From: Rusavskia elegans
Taxonomy: Eukaryota > Ascomycota > Lecanoromycetes > Teloschistales > Teloschistaceae
Direction: 5' to 3'
Assembly: GCA_011316305.1 (NCBI GenBank)
Contig: SAUG01000068.1
Location: 124,001 to 188,000, forward strand
Length of the DNA: 64,000 nucleotides
The position numbers and the translations under genes were made by a program. Positions 46,814 through 57,800 of the stretch are shown one piece after another. Each line of letters starts with the position of its first letter. Within the stretch, counting starts at the first letter, position 1. The notes under the pieces were generated by a model. That model was given only the letters and a program-made list of their open reading frames with translations, ran no database searches and was not told where the DNA came from.

Positions 46814-48513
46814 ATGCAGACCATGGACAACCGCGCAGTAGACGAAGACCCTTTCGTGGACCCTGTCCATCCCCATCCCCATCCCCATCTCGAACAACGC
46901 CAGCGCCCCGATGAAGACTCCACCTTGATCGCGGGCAGGACCGCTTCATTGACCTTAGGCACGGATTCGCTGATCGTGCTTGGTATGGATAACGACCCGG
47001 CGACAAGACTTCAACAGCTGACAGAACGATCGGTCAGACGAGGGATTTGCACAGAGGCAGAGATGGAACTGCTGTGGCTTGCTACGGAACGGTACGAGTG
47101 ACCGTCGCCTACAAGGCCGCTACGAGCACTGCTAACCCTTTCCTAGAATCAAAGACCACTCATGCCATCCCCTTCTACAATATCCTCTGGGCTGAGTTGT
47201 CTCAATTCGAAATCTCGATCCGATATGCAAGACCGACCACCGCGAATGTCGTGCGAGTCTCCACCATCAATTACCCGCTCGAAAAGCCCAATCACCCTCG
47301 CGCCATCTCCTGGGTCGAGCATCTGCTTGATCGCGCATACGGAGAATCACAACGGAAGAAGCGCATCAAACTTCTAGTCAATCCTTTCGGTGGTCAAGGA
47401 AAAGCACAAAAGTGGTACCTGCGAGACATCGAGCCCATCTTCGCCGCCGCCCGGTGCGAGCTGGATCTCCAAAAGACGCAGTACCAAGGTCATGCCGTTG
47501 AGATTGCCGAAAAGCTGGATGCGGACGCGTTCGACGTGATAGCAGCTTGCTCCGGAGACGGCTTGCCCCATGAGATTATCAATGGATTGGGCAAAAAGGT
47601 AGACGCTCGTCGAGCGCTAAGAACAATCGCCGTCGTACAATTACCTTGCGGAACCGGCAATGCGATGAGTTGGAATCTCAACGGAACCGACAGCCCCAGC
47701 CTTGCCGCACTAGCTATCGTGAAAGGCATCAAGACTCCATTGGACCTTGTTTCCATTACCCAAGGGGACCGCCGGACTCTGTCGTTCCTCTCGCAAGCAG
47801 TTGGGATCATTGCCGACGCCGATCTAGCGACCGAACATCTGAGGTGGCTTGGGAGCGCAAGATTCACTTACGGCGTACTCATCCGATTGATGCGAAAGAC
47901 CGTGTATCCATGCGATCTCGCCCTCAAAATCGAGGTCGCCACGAAAGCCGAAGTCAGGGAACATTATCGCCAGGCTCTGAACGATCGATCTCTACCAGAC
48001 AATCATCGCGATGGTCCATCTCTCCAAGAAGCTGCGGACGAGGGCCAGAACCTGATGGGTCTACCTGAACTGCGTTACGGAACTGTCAACGAGGATCTAC
48101 CGGAAGACTGGACTTTAGTCCCCTACGACAAACTCGGCAACTTCTGGTGCGGCAACATGGCTTTCATGGCCGCCCGTAATAACCCCTTCCCCGGCGCCCT
48201 CCCCAACGACGGCTGTATGGATCTCGTCACCATCGACGGCGACATCAACCGCCTGAAAGCCATTCAATGCATTTCAGGCGTCGAAACGGGCAAATTCTTC
48301 GATATGTCCCATGTCAACTATCGGAAGATATCTGGCTACAGGATCATTCCGAGGAACCAGAAGGATGGCTATATCAGTATCGATGGGGAACGAATGCCCT
48401 TCGAACCTTTTCAGGCGGAGGTACATAGGGGCTTGGGGACTGTCTTGTCGAAGTCAGGGCATGTATATGAAGCGCCCGGTGTTGTTTCGAAAAGTGGGGA
48501 ATCGGCATCGTAG
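46814..48513 (+). CDS. Sphingoid long-chain base kinase (LCB4/LCB5-type)
   Basis: The enzyme phosphorylates sphingoid bases (sphinganine, phytosphingosine), feeding the sphingolipid breakdown branch and signalling; it is membrane-associated in yeast. Exons 46814-46982 and 47147-48513, with a 164-nt intron, give 511 residues. The join reads LGTDSLIVL-E-SKTTHAIPFYNILWAEL, the usual start of the family's core. The diacylglycerol-kinase-type catalytic region has RIKLLVNPFGGQGKAQKWY, CSGDGLPHEIINGLG (the ATP-binding SGDG signature) and QLPCGTGNAMSWNL. The accessory C-terminal lobe has GNFWCGNMAFMA and GCMDLVTIDGD. The N-terminus has a His-Pro repeat (HPHPHPH). The intron carries a perfect GCTAACC branch and TTTCCTAG acceptor. 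The first-exon frame stays open past the donor, but reading on breaks the catalytic frame. Confidence 0.93.
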
Positions 48514-48781
48514 CGGGCGTGAGGTTGTGTTTGTTGTTGCATCCATGATACCAGGTCGCGGGCGTTAATTGGATAATTCATTGGCTCTCAATGGAGAAAT
48601 TCGCTGTCTATGCCGAACCCAGGTTCAGCTGCATCGGTAGGAGCAAAATGCTTGCGTCCAGTCTATCGTGAATAATCTATCCGATCCTCCTCCATTCCTA
48701 TGTCCTTTTTCTCAGGGGGTATCGATAAACAAACCTCCTCAACCCCACCACTGCTTTCATCATCTCAAAGCAACAGCTACC

Positions 48782-50562
48782 CTAATCCTCAAACCCCGCC
48801 CACGTCTCATCATCTCCTTCCTCCCCACCACCAACTAAACCCCCGAACCGCTCATCCAGAAGCACATCCCTCGCCCTCCCCCTCACAACCTTCGTCCTCC
48901 CCTCTTCCCCTAACCTCCTAACGGGCGCCATCACCATCTCCAACACCCTCTCCTCCAATCTCCCTTTCTTTCCCCCCTCCCCCTCCCCCTCTACAACCTT
49001 CACCAGCTCATCAACCCACACATCCAGCACATGATACCTTACTCCATCCGGCACTTTCCTATTCGCGGGACTCAGCGGCGCCAGCCTCTCCTCCTCACTC
49101 CCGCCCGCACCCTCCATCAAAACCCTCCATTCCGCCAAAAGTCCGTCGTCCCATCCATGGACGGATAGATACAGGAAGGTAGAAGAAACGTAGCATCGCA
49201 TTAGAAGAAGGTATTTGTCGAGGCGGAGTTGTGGGATCGAGGTGTATTCGCTTATTATGGTGCTCCAGAAGGCGCGTAGGAAGGGGGTGAATGTTTGCGG
49301 GGGGAGGGGGGTGAGGAGGGTGGAGAGGGTTGTGTTGAGGGCGTGTTGGGTGCTGGGGTGTGGGGTGTGGTAGAGGCCTGTGGGGGGTTGGGGGCGTTAG
49401 TTGGGTGTTTTTTTGATGCTAGGTTGGGTGAAGGGTGGTTTTAGATGGAGGTTTTTTTTTTTGAAAGAGGAAAGGGGAAGATGAGATGGGTTGAGTTATA
49501 TGTTGAGAGTGTATGTTCTCGTATATGAGGGAAATGCGTTCTGTCTTTCTTTTCTCTTCTTTTCTCGTCTTTTTCTCTTTCTCGGACTTTGCTGTTGGGC
49601 TGATATGATTTGGTTCAGCTCGGTTGGATGTTAAGAGACATATCGTCGAAAAGTCTAATACCCTTCCAGAAGACTATCCCGGCCGAATAGATGTTGATTT
49701 CCTAGTGCGGAACGTCGATAGCTGTAAGTCATCGTGGTTCAAAGCCATCGGCTTGGCATGCCAAGATGCTGTTCTTTTCGTCGAGACCAATAACACAATA
49801 TATGCTGTGGGTCCAGCATTCCTTTTTAAATGAGCGAATGTTATAACTCTTGGACCGTCGCTTTCGCGTCCGGCCTCAGATCTTCACATAGGGCTGAGCC
49901 CTTGAGTCGTGCGCCACACGTGATCCAGAGGGCGACATCGAATCCAAAAAAATGCTAAGATAAAAGATCTATATAGTCATTTTCGAAGGAAATCCGATCG
50001 AACTTACAGAAAAAAAGTCCTCTCCAAAGCTTTAGAAGTTCAATTCCGGTCAAATTGCGATTGTAGAGAAGATATGTTCGTAGTGACTCGAGGGCGTCTT
50101 CGCGGGTTTTTCGATCTATATTCGACAGTATTAGCAACGGCTTTATATTCGATGTTTGTAAATCCGAAACGATGTATCCAAATCTTTCGCAAAGCTCGAA
50201 AAATTCGATTGTTTTTCCTTTTCCAACGATTTAAAACGACGTCAAGGAGCGTTTTAAAATGGGCTGATACCCTTTCCACGTCTTCGTTTTCAAAGATTGG
50301 ACGAGGCATACCAAAATGACGAAACGAACCACCAGCGAAAAGAGATAAAGGAGAAAATACAGGTAAAAATACAGTTCGAGCATCTTCTCTACGACGTTGC
50401 CAGACCAAGGAGAAGAGATGGAAAAATCATCGAATTCCAACGCTGGGAGAGTATAGAATGTTGAAATTCGAGATCATATCCACATTGCAATGATGAAAGC
50501 ATTCGCTTACCACTAGAAGCCAATTGCTTCACAAACGGAGTCTCTTGTAACTCTGGAGCCAT
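48782..50562 (-). CDS. RRP1: Ribosomal RNA processing protein 1 (RRP1/Nop52)
   Basis: Rrp1 is a nucleolar factor for 60S pre-rRNA (27S/ITS2-side) processing. Exons 50562-50511, 50115-50008 and 49377-48782 give 251 residues, near the yeast size. The joined N-terminus reads FVKQLASS-D-RKTREDALES, then LLKLWRGLFFC-LYHTPHPST. Next come LTPLPPQTFTPFLRAFW, PQLRLDKYLLLMRCYVSSTF and KVPDGVRYHVLDVWVDELVK, all family blocks. Both introns are unusually long for this window, 395 and 630 nt, and AT-rich in parts. Splice signals are good (GTAAGC with a CTAAT branch for the first, GTAAGT to CCCCACAG for the second), and both restore single codons (Asp, Cys) correctly. Exon 3 is extremely GC-rich. The C-terminal tail ends in an acidic GEEGDDETWAGFED. 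Confidence 0.9.
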
Positions 50563-51271
50563 GATGGAAATGGTATGTCTGGGTTCGGTTGCTTTGAGAG
50601 AAGCGGTTTTCCAATGGAAGATTTCGCAGATGTGTGCGCTTCAATGGACAAACGTCCAATTAAGCTCGGCGTCTGGCGGCAAGACGTGGCACTCGCTTCT
50701 TGTGAACCAATAGCCGTGGGTTTCGCTTTGATGATCCGTATTGGATCATGTATACTGTGCGATAGTGGCGCGGAGAAGATATTAGTACAAGTCGACTTCG
50801 CTTTGGCCATCGCTGCCGCGGATCTAATAGTAATAGTGCTTCATACCTTAACGAAGAAATTTTAACGACTTTAATAACGAATAATGAAAACTTGATTTTC
50901 AAGATAGTATTACACGTTTGATAAACTCCGTTGATTTCGAAATTCTAATAAATTCGTCTCTTGATTTCGATATGTCGACATTCTATTCGAGGAAAATAGT
51001 CTGAAAATCTAGATCGATTTCGCTTTGCTCGATCGAGACTAGTGTGATCACAGCCGCGAGCTAGAGTAGACCCGCGGCGTCTTGAATTTAATTTGATTTT
51101 GAAATTTGGAAGTTCAAAATACTTGACTTTGATGTTTGTTATCAGTTTTGATCGAAATTCGAATAATGAAATCTCGTCGATAAAATTCTCTCTCTACCAA
51201 TTGATTCATTACCGAGAATCGTTTAGCTTGAATTATTTGGCGGTTTCAAGCTCGCTCAAAGCGTCGTTGCA
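50563..51271. other. AT-rich divergent promoter region
   Basis: The shared upstream region of RRP1 and the methyltransferase gene. About 50860-51250 is AT-rich with many TTGATTTCGA-like strings and a CCGCGAGC-containing GC patch near 51050. CpA depletion is weaker than in the 42-kb island, so RIP is only a possibility. No coding segment is seen. Confidence 0.5.
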
Positions 51272-52916
51272 ATGGCTGAAAGAAAGCCATTTTCAGATCA
51301 ACATGTAGGTGATACAAAGCAAGCTAGAAGATCTGAATAGACTAATCCTATCTACTTAAGGCACCGTTCCGCTTTATCCAACCGGTCGCCGCCCGTGCCA
51401 GTACACCGAGCACCCTGGATATCCCTTTTCCAATTCGGTATAGCCTTGCCAAGAGGCTTAGTGTCACGTGCGCTTACCCTTCAGGCAGAAAAGCATCAGA
51501 TGCGTCATCCAGTAACAGCACGTCATCGGCTGCATCGAAGCGACCTATAGAAGTTGTCGACCTTGTATCGTCCGACGAGGAATCCGAGGATGATGTCCCT
51601 GTCACCCCTAAACGACTCCGCATCATCGCTTCCGAGCCTAAGCTTGAGCCTGCACCTAAGCCTGCGTCTGCGCCTGCGCCTGAAGCTGTACTATCTCGGC
51701 GTCAACTAACAGCGCCCCTCGAGTTGCCGTATACATCATCACCACTATCAGAACGATTTCGCGCAGTTGAGGTCCCAATTAAGACACCCTTTGCCGTAAT
51801 CCCAAAGACACCTGCTGCCGTTGCACAAAGACAGTTGTTCGAAAAGAATCTCCGCGAGCTAAAAGGCCCGAAAATTATCGTCGTGAATGAGATTGACGAA
51901 TCGTCTCCGTCTACGGACTTCCGATTCGTCCAAGAGTCAATTCTGCAAGCAGGTGTCGAACATGTTACCGAGGATTTCATGGTTGGCTGCAGCTGCTATA
52001 AGGATAATGGCCGGCAGATGGGTTGCGAGTACCTCTACTGCGATTGTCTCGACGATAGTCAAGTGAACGAGGACGGCAAACGAGTCTTCCCCTACGGCGC
52101 AGGAAAAAAGGATTTCCGCTGTCTTCGAAACTTCTATCTAGAGTCCCGAAACCATATCTACGAATGCAATAAGAAGTGCAACTGTGAGGCGAATTGCAAG
52201 AACCGAAACGTACAGCATGGACGAAAAGTAGAGCTGGAGATCTTCAAGACCAAGAACCGAGGCTGGGGTAGGCATTCTAATGGATCAAATGATAGTACTC
52301 AGAGCTAACCACCTATACAGGACTTCGTTGTCCAGTAGCATTGCGAAAGGGAGACTTCATTGATACCTACCGAGGCGAGATTATCACCGTGGCAGAATCC
52401 GATCGGCGCGGTGCGAAGCGATCCCCGGACGAAGCCAACTACTTCTTTAACTTCGACAAGTTTTGCCACCCAGAAATGATTCCTAAGAGCGAATTCTATG
52501 AGAAATTCCCGGAAGATATCCAAGATTATTATCGGAAGATTGAGTGCGGAGACGCCGATACGGATATCAAAGACGGCGAAGAGTTCTGGGAGAATCCAGA
52601 CTACGTCCCCTACGAATACGTCTGTGACGGGATGTATGTTGGTAGCCCTACGCGGTTTATGAACCATTCTTGCGACCCCAACTGCCGCCTATTTACCGTA
52701 TCCTACAACCACGCCGATACGAACCTCTATGACCTCGCCTTCTTCACGCTCGAAGAGATACCAGCCGGCACAGAGCTCACATTCGACTACAAGGACGAGG
52801 ATGATCGCACCGTCATCACCGATGAGCAGGCCCGACAAGTGCAAAAGAACAAAGGCTATATGCCTCAGAAGTGCCTTTGCGGCACTGCTGACTGCAGGCG
52901 CTACTTCTTCAACTAG
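51272..52916 (+). CDS. Histone H3K9 methyltransferase, DIM-5/KMT1 (SUV39) type
   Basis: The enzyme methylates H3 lysine 9 and thereby directs heterochromatin and, in many filamentous fungi, DNA methylation of RIP-mutated repeats. Exons 51272-51304, 51361-52267 and 52321-52916 (introns 56 and 53 nt) give 511 residues. The N-terminal 170 residues are disordered (acidic VVDLVSSDEESEDD, then Pro/Ala repeats); no chromodomain is visible. Pre-SET cysteines run from VGCSCYKDNGRQMGCEYLYC to NKKCNCEANCKNR. SET motifs are YRGEIITVAESDRR, RFMNHSCDPNCR and ELTFDYKDED, and the post-SET is KCLCGTADCRRYFF. The SET domain carries a long acidic insert (about PKSEFYEKFPEDIQ to DGEEFWENPD). The AFFTL segment has Phe at the product-specificity switch region, compatible with trimethylation (inference). 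The 11-codon first exon is the least certain part. Confidence 0.92.
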
Positions 52917-53391
52917 GTGCGTTCATCCCCTTCAGCTGAGTATTCCATTGCCTTCATACACACGCTAATTTCCCATCCCAGGCTACAAGATCAGCGGTTT
53001 TTCACCTCGCCCTATTCGAGGTTTGCATTGTCAAAAGTGAACGGTCGGACATCATGATTTGAGATCCCTATTCTGTTTCAGCACACAAGCAAGCATTTAT
53101 GGTCGTGTGGCCGAGTTTGAAATATCTGTTCAAGATGATGCATAAAACAATGGAATGGTTCGGGCTAATTGTGGAGTGTGGAATGTGCTCAGTGCTCTCG
53201 ACATCAACACGCGGAGAAAGGGATAGGTATGTTTCTTTCCCATTTCTCCGTTTATTTTTGGGACACAAATTCCGTAGCTAGCTGTCCCACAATATCATGC
53301 TAGCGAGCCATGTACACCCAACCTTTCAACCATATATCCCCAGTCCCCTACGCCAGAAACACCCATCCGACATCCGCCCCCCCTTAAACCC
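52917..53391. other. Intergenic, nothing recognised
   Basis: 3' flank of the methyltransferase gene and of the small minus-strand ORF (convergent). A GTGTGGCCGAGT string near 53105 looks like a tRNA A-box, but no cloverleaf follows. Confidence 0.5.
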
Positions 53392-53618
53392 TCAACACCG
53401 CCGATCCCCCATCTCCAAAATCTCTCCAATCCCCAAGACCATCGCCCCCTCCACGGGCCTGGGCTCCAAAACACCAAAACTCGCATCCCTTGTTCTCTGA
53501 AATAGCTTCTCATCCATATCGCTTGAGAGCATGGAAATAGCGCTCCTTCGGTGTCTTCGGTATCTTTGTTGGGGTGAGGTGGAGAAGGGAAGGATACTGT
53601 GGATGCTGAGGCGGCTGG

Positions 53619-53650
<32 letters not shown>

Positions 53651-53736
53651 GATGAGGAAGAAGAGGACGAGGTGGTGGTGGAAGGCGAGCGAGAGGGCGT
53701 GACTGCGGAGAGAGGGGAGAGGTGCGTCAAGGGCAT
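53392..53736 (-). CDS. Small Thr/Ser-rich protein, conserved-looking C-terminus (114 aa)
   Basis: ATG at 53736 opens a 114-residue frame (MPLTHLSPLSAVTPSRSP). The middle is a homopolymeric Ser then Thr run, encoded by an ACA microsatellite that is (GTT)n on the top strand. The C-terminal 60 residues are non-repetitive and protein-like: RRHRRSAISMLSSDMD, FQRTRDASFGVLEPRPVEGA and MVLGIGEILEMGDRRC. No signal peptide or membrane span is seen. I do not recognise the family. The compact C-terminal block reads like a conserved domain rather than chance, but a single short ORF with a microsatellite inside deserves caution. Confidence 0.4.
53617..53651. repeat. (GTT)n microsatellite
   Basis: About eleven to twelve perfect GTT copies, inside the candidate small ORF on the opposite strand, where they encode a threonine run. 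Confidence 0.95.
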
Positions 53737-54807
53737 CTTTTTTGTTATTGTCGTCGTGGTGGTGATGTTAAGGATTGAAGTTGGGTACGCGAGTTTCATT
53801 AATTCGTCTGCGAGTATAGAAACAAGTGATTCTTCCAGGTAGGTAGATGCTGCTTTTCTCTCTCTCGATAGCCAACAAATGGAAATTGAAGCTCTCTTCA
53901 AGTTTGGATGTCGGTATGATACGTTTGAAGGAAGAGAGTACAAAACAATAAATGACGGCGGATATGGGTACCGTATAAGCTCCCGTTCTCTCGAAAGCCA
54001 CTTACACCAAATCTAATGCATGAATTGGGCAACATCACACTCAACTCGGGGCCAATAAATATGCATTCGTTAATATCCCTCTCCGCCGACTGACTCCGCC
54101 TCCCATCCCCTCCCCTCCCTCATCGCAGCCAGCCAGCATGCCTGCGCTGTCTGTCACCATCGGGCGTATTTGTGATACAACCAACAAACACCAGACTCCA
54201 ACGACGCCAGGATGTCTCAAACGCATAGGCGTGACAAGGGCTGTGAGGTATTTAGTTTTAAGCTTGCTCGCAAATCAAGTTGCGTGATATCGGACGATTA
54301 TGAGGCTGAGGTTGGTTGGTTGGATCTGCGTCAGCCCCCCAACCCTTAGCATTATAACGTCATAAATCGACGGGGGCTGAGGCGGGACGGTTTTACGTAG
54401 ACGTCTACTTATTCGTACGAGTTTGGATTTGATGGGCATTGCATAGGAGATCACTAGCTGTGACGGAAAGGGGTCATTGCACAAATACAGAGGATTCGAT
54501 TCGAAGGCCGAAACATAATATAGAATGTGGTATCTTCCCACTCCGCTCGCCAAAGACGACCTTCTCGAACACCTAAGGTATTAATCCGGGAGGTCCTCCA
54601 TGTCGAATAAATGCTTCAAAGGCCAGACTACCACCAAAGAAAGAATTGCCCATTTGTACAACCCAATCCAAACCCAAGACGCCACAGCCCCCCACCCATT
54701 CGCGCAGCGCTCATGCCACCATCGTAATAATACACAGGCCCAGTCCCTGCTGCTCCTGGAATTATCATAATCATGTTTGTCGATTAGTCTATTTTCCGTT
54801 GCTTCGA
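53737..54807. other. Intergenic, nothing recognised
   Basis: About 1.07 kb between the small ORF's start and the calcium-channel stop. Only short frames occur; no repeat family or RNA gene is identified. Confidence 0.55.
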
Positions 54808-57800
54808 TTACCGGGCGCCTCTACCCCTAGTGCCACTTCTGCTTAACGTGAAGCTCCTCCTTATACTCTCGCCCCAAGCGCTGTTGTCGAACACATCTAG
54901 GACATCTTGCCTTTGTCTTTCTTCCGCCGTGCTCGCAGCTCGACTCCTGGCAACGGTGAATGCTTCCTCCATGTTGCTGTTCGCTCTGCTCCTCGCGGGG
55001 CTCCGTCCGGGACTCCCGCCATGACTGGCCCCTGGGCTTCTCCCGTCCGCGAACGGGTCTTCGTCGATCCAGTCCATCGAGCCATCGTGACCCCAATTGA
55101 TGTTGGCACTGCTGACAGAGACCGAAGGGCGGTGAGGGCTGAGTTGAGGACTGACATTGAGGCTGCTGGGTCCAGATCGTGACGGCGACCCAGAGACGGA
55201 GATGGAGTCGTTCCGCCGGCGAAGGCCCTCGGTGCCTTGCTGTTCATAGTCGCCGCTCGTTCCATCTTTGGGAGGAACATCGGGTGGAAAGCGGCTTTCC
55301 AACGGCGAGACAACGTCCCTGTCATCAACAAAGATTTCGGGCACCGCGAATTGTGGGATCGTCATCATGCGCGCCGAATCCCGGAAATTTTTGCGGGACC
55401 TGAAGCGACGGCTCCAGTACATAGTATCGAAGAACCCACGGACAACTCGGCGCTCGACCGACTCCTCCACACGCTGTAATCGGGCGCGGCGTCGGAGATA
55501 TTCATCAAGCTTCAAGCTCTTGCCGTCGGAGATTATATTGTAGTGAGCCAGGATCATGAGACAGGATGTGAAATTAATGCCTCGGTCGACGTCGGCGGAT
55601 ACCATGATTTCCTGGAAGAAAAGCTCCATCCGTCTTCTCCGTCGTCTGATCTCAGGTATGTCAATGGTAGCTAGCCGCCTATTGAGGGCGTCAAGGTCAA
55701 TGCCTTCGATGATACCACGTGGTACCTGCTCCACGCCTCTTGTATCGAATTTGCAATCACTCAGGATGCTGCCTACGGAAAGGTCTCCATCGTAGATGCG
55801 CATTTCGAAGACACCGGACAGCTCCTATGAACAGTCAGCACGTTGAACATACGCAATTCTTGTGGGGATCCACCTACTCCAAGTAATCTAGGAAACTTTT
55901 CCTTGGAGATGAAGCCCGTTCCCTCTGGATCATAAGTAGCCCACGCTTGCTTGAAGCGCCGTATCTCCTCTCTACTGACGACCGATAGCCCGTTACTTCT
56001 CTGATACACATACGAGAAACTCTCGAAGATCAACGAGACGAACAAGCTGACGAAAATGTACATGCTAAGAATGTTCCAAGAAATGAATAGTCCCTGAGCC
56101 CAACGAGCGCTGCCGCAGTCACTTTGATAGAAGTCTTCACTGACGTTGCAGTTGGGATACCCGATCGAGGCGAAATCTGCCATGATCGCATTCCATCCCT
56201 CGCCGCAGCTCATGCGGAAGAGTAGAATCAGTGCTTTGGGGACGTTGCGAAAATTGAGGTTGCCAGTTTCGTTGGCCCCAAACTTTGTGAGACCGAACGT
56301 CTGTGTCAATGCTATCGCATACACAAGGAAAAGGACGAACCAGGTGGCCAAGAGATTGCCGATGGCTGGTAGACTAGCAGCAGCAGTCTTGAAAAGCTGA
56401 TCAAGCTGATTGTTGCGAGGAATGAGCAGCAATGCAATCGAGACGAAGAACAGATGATGTAGCTGGGTGTAAAGGTCGTTGTCCCATCGCGATCGATGAA
56501 GAAGCGTTGTGATGACTGTGCCAGAAACGGCAGCAATCGAATACAAGTCCCAGGAGCTCTTGCGGAAGCGCTTCCAGGTCAGACCGACGATACGAATGAC
56601 AATATTGGCGATATATGCCACCGTGAAAAGGAGAAAGAGCCAATCTCGCGTTTTTTCCCACCAGTCCACCTTTGGTGAGAATTCGGATACCAACAGAATC
56701 AGATGTAGCGTCAAAACAAACGTGATGAATCTCGACCACTTCCCTCGTTTTTTGACAGCGATCCTGTAGGCACGACCTCGATATTTCGACTCGGACTTCG
56801 CAGATGGCCGCTTCGAGGGTGCAATTTGTCGGAGTAATTTCCGTAGCTCCAGCCACGACCGCTGTTCAGCCGTGAAGAATGCAACTCCTGTCTGCTCGGT
56901 GTAGTTTCTCATAAATACAGATACAAACAGTGTCAAGACGAAGACTGCTCCGAGCAAATTGAAGACAATGAAGAAGACCGCATTGCCCTGAGACTGAAAA
57001 GGTTGCGGCTGCTTCCCTCGGCCTCTCGCCATCATGGCGGACCACATAACGTCCGTCCAACCTTCCTGAGAGACGATCTGGAAGAGTATTGACAGGGCAC
57101 TCGCAAAATCATCGAAACTGTAGTAGGGATTTGACTTTTGTCGTGGAGCAACGACGTCCCAGTGATAAGGACTGCTGTTGTATTCACCGACGCATTGGCT
57201 AAGGGTATCGACAGTCTCGTCGTTGCATATCTCGAATTGCCCATTAAAGAGATTGACGCCGTAGATGGCGAAAGGTACCAGGAGGCTCAAGGAGACGAAT
57301 GCGGCCGACAAGACTTTCCATCCACCAAGGACGATGACGGAGTGGAAAGTGTCTCGGGCTGTGTCGCTGACATTGAGTAGCCTTAGGGCTCTCAGAGCTT
57401 TGAAAGCCCCAACAGCCCTAGAGACCGCGCCATCTTTGTATAAAGAGGTAATGACATTGATCCACAGGGTCACCAGTACAAGTCCGTCTATGAAGCCCCA
57501 AGACCCTCTGAAGTAGGCATTTGGTGTCCAGAAGAAGCCATCGGCGATGACCTTGATGAGAGCTTCGATACTGAAGATGATAGCAAAGCTCATGTCGGTC
57601 CATACGAACCAATTCCGGACCGTGTAACCGCCATGCTTGTTGAAATAATCTCGCTGATACAACGGTGTTGATACACAGGCAAGGATGACCATGACCACTA
57701 TCGCAGCGTAGATTATGGCCGAAAAGCCGTACCATAACGGCTTGATGGGATGTACGCCACCGTAGCGATGAGCTCCACGCCCAGGTCCCACTATACGCTG

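Noticed and set aside
46983..47101. Open continuation of the sphingoid kinase first exon (MDNDPATRLQQL...)
   Set aside because: Only the donor at 46983 gives the correct phase with the conserved PFYNILWAEL exon; the continuation is read as intron.
50040..50408. 122-codon minus-strand frame across RRP1 intron 1 and exon 2
   Set aside because: Different frame from the RRP1 exons and begins with a non-ATG codon; read as AT-rich intron sequence.
53098..53185. GTGTGGCCGAGT ... GGTTCGGGCTA resembling tRNA A and B boxes
   Set aside because: Stem positions do not pair and no anticodon arm can be drawn.
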